A stretch of 6,612 nt of DNA from positions 1 to 6,612 of the forward strand of contig JAFALX010000159.1 in NCBI GenBank assembly GCA_019234035.1. The letters run 5' to 3'. This document shows, one piece after another, positions 4,801 to 6,612 of this stretch (the first letter of the stretch is position 1; every line of letters begins with the position of its first letter). The translations under genes were made by a program, and so were the position numbers. The notes beneath the pieces are model-generated. The model worked only from the letters and a program-made list of their open reading frames with translations. It was not told the DNA's origin and did no database searches. Source of the stretch: Candidatus Dormiibacterota bacterium (GTDB lineage Bacteria; Chloroflexota; Dormibacteria; Aeolococcales; Aeolococcaceae).

Positions 4801-6612
4801 GTGAAGAAGCTCGCGCTGGGCGCCACGGCCCTGCTGGCCGTGGCACTGATGGCGATCCTGTTCGGCCGCGCGCCGGCGGTCGCCGCGCCCGGCACCCTGA
4901 ACGCGAGCTGGACACGCACGCTCGGCACGGGCGCGGGCTCGTCAGGCCCGTCGGGATGGTCGATGGAGCCCTGGGCGGGCGCCACCGTGGGCGATCTGTT
5001 CGGTGACGGAAGGAAGGAGGTGGTGATCGGCAACCTGGACGGCGGCGTCTGGGTCCTCGACGCCGCCACCGGCGACGTGCTGCCCGGCTGGCCGCAGCAC
5101 ACGGGCGGCGCCATCCACAGCAACCCGACGATCGCCGACCTGAACAACGACGGCCACGAGGAGGTGATCGCCACCTCCGAGGGAGGGTGGGTCTTCGTCT
5201 GGAACGCGGACGGGTCGCTCTACCCCGGCTGGCCGCAGCGCCCGGTCCCCCCGGGTCCCGCCGTCACGCCCGGCTTCTCCGGTGGCGTCGCCGTCGGCGA
5301 CCTGTACGGCAACGGCGAGAAGGACCTCGTCGTCGCCTCGTGGGACCAGTACCTGTGGGCGTTCGGCCGCTTCGGCAACGTGCTGCCCGGCTTCCCGATC
5401 CACGTGTGGGACACGGCGGGCGACACACCGACTCTCGTCGACCTCGAGCATCGAGGGCAGCTGGACATCGTCGTCGGCTTCGACTCGACGGGGCCGCCGT
5501 TCGACCCGTATCCGCAGGGCGGCAACATGTGGGCGTTCCGTCCCACCGGATGCGCGGCCGACCAGTACGCGGATCAGTCCGGCTGTGTCATCCCGGGCTT
5601 TCCGGTCTGGATGGACGAGACGCCGTGGTCGTCGAGCGCCGCCGGCGACCTGTTCAACAACGGCCAGAACGAGATCATCTCCGGCACAGGCTTCAACTTC
5701 GGCCCACCGAGTGGCGAGTACGTCATGGGTCTCCTGGAGAACGGCTGGCGGTATGGCGGCTGGCCGGCGCACACCAAGGGCCAGACCATGGCCTCACCGG
5801 CGATCGGTGACCTGCTCGGCAACGGCGGGCGCGAGGTGGTCGACACCGACAGCTACGGGAACATCTCCGTCTGGGACGCCAACGGCAACCTGCTGCCCGG
5901 ATGGCCGGTGAACCCCGGAGCGGGCCAGCTGCACTCCAACCCGACGATCGGCCCCATCAACGGCACGCAGAACGGCATCTGGTTGATGACCGTCCCCGGC
6001 CTCGACGCGTACGACTCGGCCGGGCACCTCGTGTATCGCGTGCGCAACCTCGATTGGGGCGGCTTCGCCGCGCCGGCGATCGCCGACATCGGCAACGGGC
6101 AGGAGAGCGTCATCACACTCGACCAGACCAACGCCGGCAGCAACTTCTGGACCGTCCGTGCCTTCCCGATCCCCGGGACGGACAGGATGCTGCCCGGCTC
6201 GTGGCCGACGTTCCACGGCAACGCCCAGCTGAGCGGGCAGATGGCACCCACGGCGACGATCAGCTCGCTGCCGTCGGCGGAGGGCCAGACGAGCTTCCCC
6301 GTGTCGTGGAGCCTCGATCCCGGCAGCCCGCCGGCGACGAGCTACGCCCTCTGGGTGAACGACCTCGCCGCGGGTCGCTGGACGCGGTACGGCTCGACCA
6401 CCGCGACGAGCATGACGTTCTCGGGATCACCCGGCCACACGTACAACTTCACCGTCGTCGCGTCCAGCGCCTGGGGGAGTCAGGACGCGGGCTACTCGAC
6501 CAATGTCGCGACGACCGAGGTCTGGGACCAGTCCGGCTGGACCACCCCGTTCAAGGACATGTACGCCGTCGACGGCGCGGGCCACCTGTTCCCGGGTTCG
6601 TCGGCTCCCGTG
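4801..6612 (+). CDS. Tandem paralogue: secreted FG-GAP/VCBS propeller protein with Fn3-like domain (3' end outside window)
   Basis: 604 codons are visible and the frame is still open at the right edge. I chose GTG 4801 because it gives a signal peptide (MKKLALG, hydrophobic ALLAVALMAILFG, cleavage near AVA-AP at about residue 29) that aligns in position and length with the paralogue at 1884. An in-frame ATG at 4663 would add 46 Arg-rich residues before the hydrophobic segment and is unlikely. The ribosome site is weak. Units of type VGDLFGDGRKEVVIG follow to about residue 480, including the aspartate-free GPINGTQNG unit and the pair Cys251/Cys262. The Fn3-like domain spans about 481-578 and lacks the two cysteines of its paralogue (ASSAWGSQDAG there). 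From residue 581, TPFKDMYAVDG opens the C-terminal repeat array, cut after its first unit. By analogy about 240 residues are missing. Probably a surface-binding protein; no catalytic motif seen. Confidence 0.9.
   Translation, partial: MKKLALGATALLAVALMAILFGRAPAVAAPGTLNASWTRTLGTGAGSSGPSGWSMEPWAGATVGDLFGDGRKEVVIGNLDGGVWVLDAATGDVLPGWPQHTGGAIHSNPTIADLNNDGHEEVIATSEGGWVFVWNADGSLYPGWPQRPVPPGPAVTPGFSGGVAVGDLYGNGEKDLVVASWDQYLWAFGRFGNVLPGFPIHVWDTAGDTPTLVDLEHRGQLDIVVGFDSTGPPFDPYPQGGNMWAFRPTGCAADQYADQSGCVIPGFPVWMDETPWSSSAAGDLFNNGQNEIISGTGFNFGPPSGEYVMGLLENGWRYGGWPAHTKGQTMASPAIGDLLGNGGREVVDTDSYGNISVWDANGNLLPGWPVNPGAGQLHSNPTIGPINGTQNGIWLMTVPGLDAYDSAGHLVYRVRNLDWGGFAAPAIADIGNGQESVITLDQTNAGSNFWTVRAFPIPGTDRMLPGSWPTFHGNAQLSGQMAPTATISSLPSAEGQTSFPVSWSLDPGSPPATSYALWVNDLAAGRWTRYGSTTATSMTFSGSPGHTYNFTVVASSAWGSQDAGYSTNVATTEVWDQSGWTTPFKDMYAVDGAGHLFPGSSAPV

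Larger units (their letters stand above)
1884..6612 (+). repeat. Tandem gene duplication (1884-3698 versus 4801-6612)
   Basis: The two blocks run collinearly from signal peptide to the shared motif PGSSAPV in 605 and 604 codons. Through the first four propeller units roughly four of five residues are identical by eye, and stretches such as GFPIHVWDTA and QLDIVVGFDSTGPP are unchanged. Many third codon positions differ, so the copies are not recent. Divergence is greatest in the signal peptide and the Fn3-like domain. Confidence 0.85.

Noticed and set aside
4942..5772. Minus-strand open frame (276 codons) opposite the second paralogue
   Set aside because: It resembles the shadow frame opposite the first paralogue only because the sense strands are duplicated.

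Overview
The window is GC-rich DNA holding parts of three large secreted-protein genes and nothing housekeeping. The high GC content, the GTG start codons and the Gly/Trp/Pro-rich extracellular proteins fit an actinobacterium or another high-GC bacterium with a thick cell wall. No rRNA, tRNA or conserved housekeeping gene is present, so the lineage cannot be fixed from sequence.

Layout. (1) Positions 1-1581, minus strand: a CHAP-domain protein (predicted peptidoglycan amidase/endopeptidase) with a signal peptide and a C-terminal array of about 42-residue repeats (core GYVLDGWGGLHPFGGAP, linker YWPxWDIAR). Its 3' end lies beyond the left edge. (2) Positions 1582-1883: a divergent intergenic region with two inverted repeats. 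(3) Positions 1884-4424, plus strand: a complete 846-residue secreted protein with a signal peptide, about eight FG-GAP/VCBS-like propeller units, a fibronectin-III-like domain, and a C-terminal array of six repeats of the same type as in gene 1. (4) Positions 4425-4800: a gap with a possible short terminator, a direct repeat and a second copy of a 27-bp element. (5) Positions 4801-6612, plus strand: a tandem paralogue of gene 2, cut by the right edge at the first unit of its C-terminal array.

How they may work together (inference): all three proteins are exported. The two with a visible array (genes 1 and 2), and probably the third, share one C-terminal module. In one case it is joined to a cell-wall hydrolase and in the others to a large propeller plus Fn3 scaffold. 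The simplest reading is a small surface or cell-wall locus in which a common repeat module, probably a beta-propeller, supplies binding or anchoring while the N-terminal parts differ.

The best unexplained signal outside the genes is a 27-bp element present twice (23 of 27 identical) in the same orientation, 316 and 327 bp upstream of the two paralogous starts. The first copy sits inside the signal-peptide codons of the divergent CHAP gene. Its 3' half resembles a FliA/WhiG-type -10 (GCCGATA), so a shared alternative-sigma promoter with a roughly 300-nt leader is possible but unproven.
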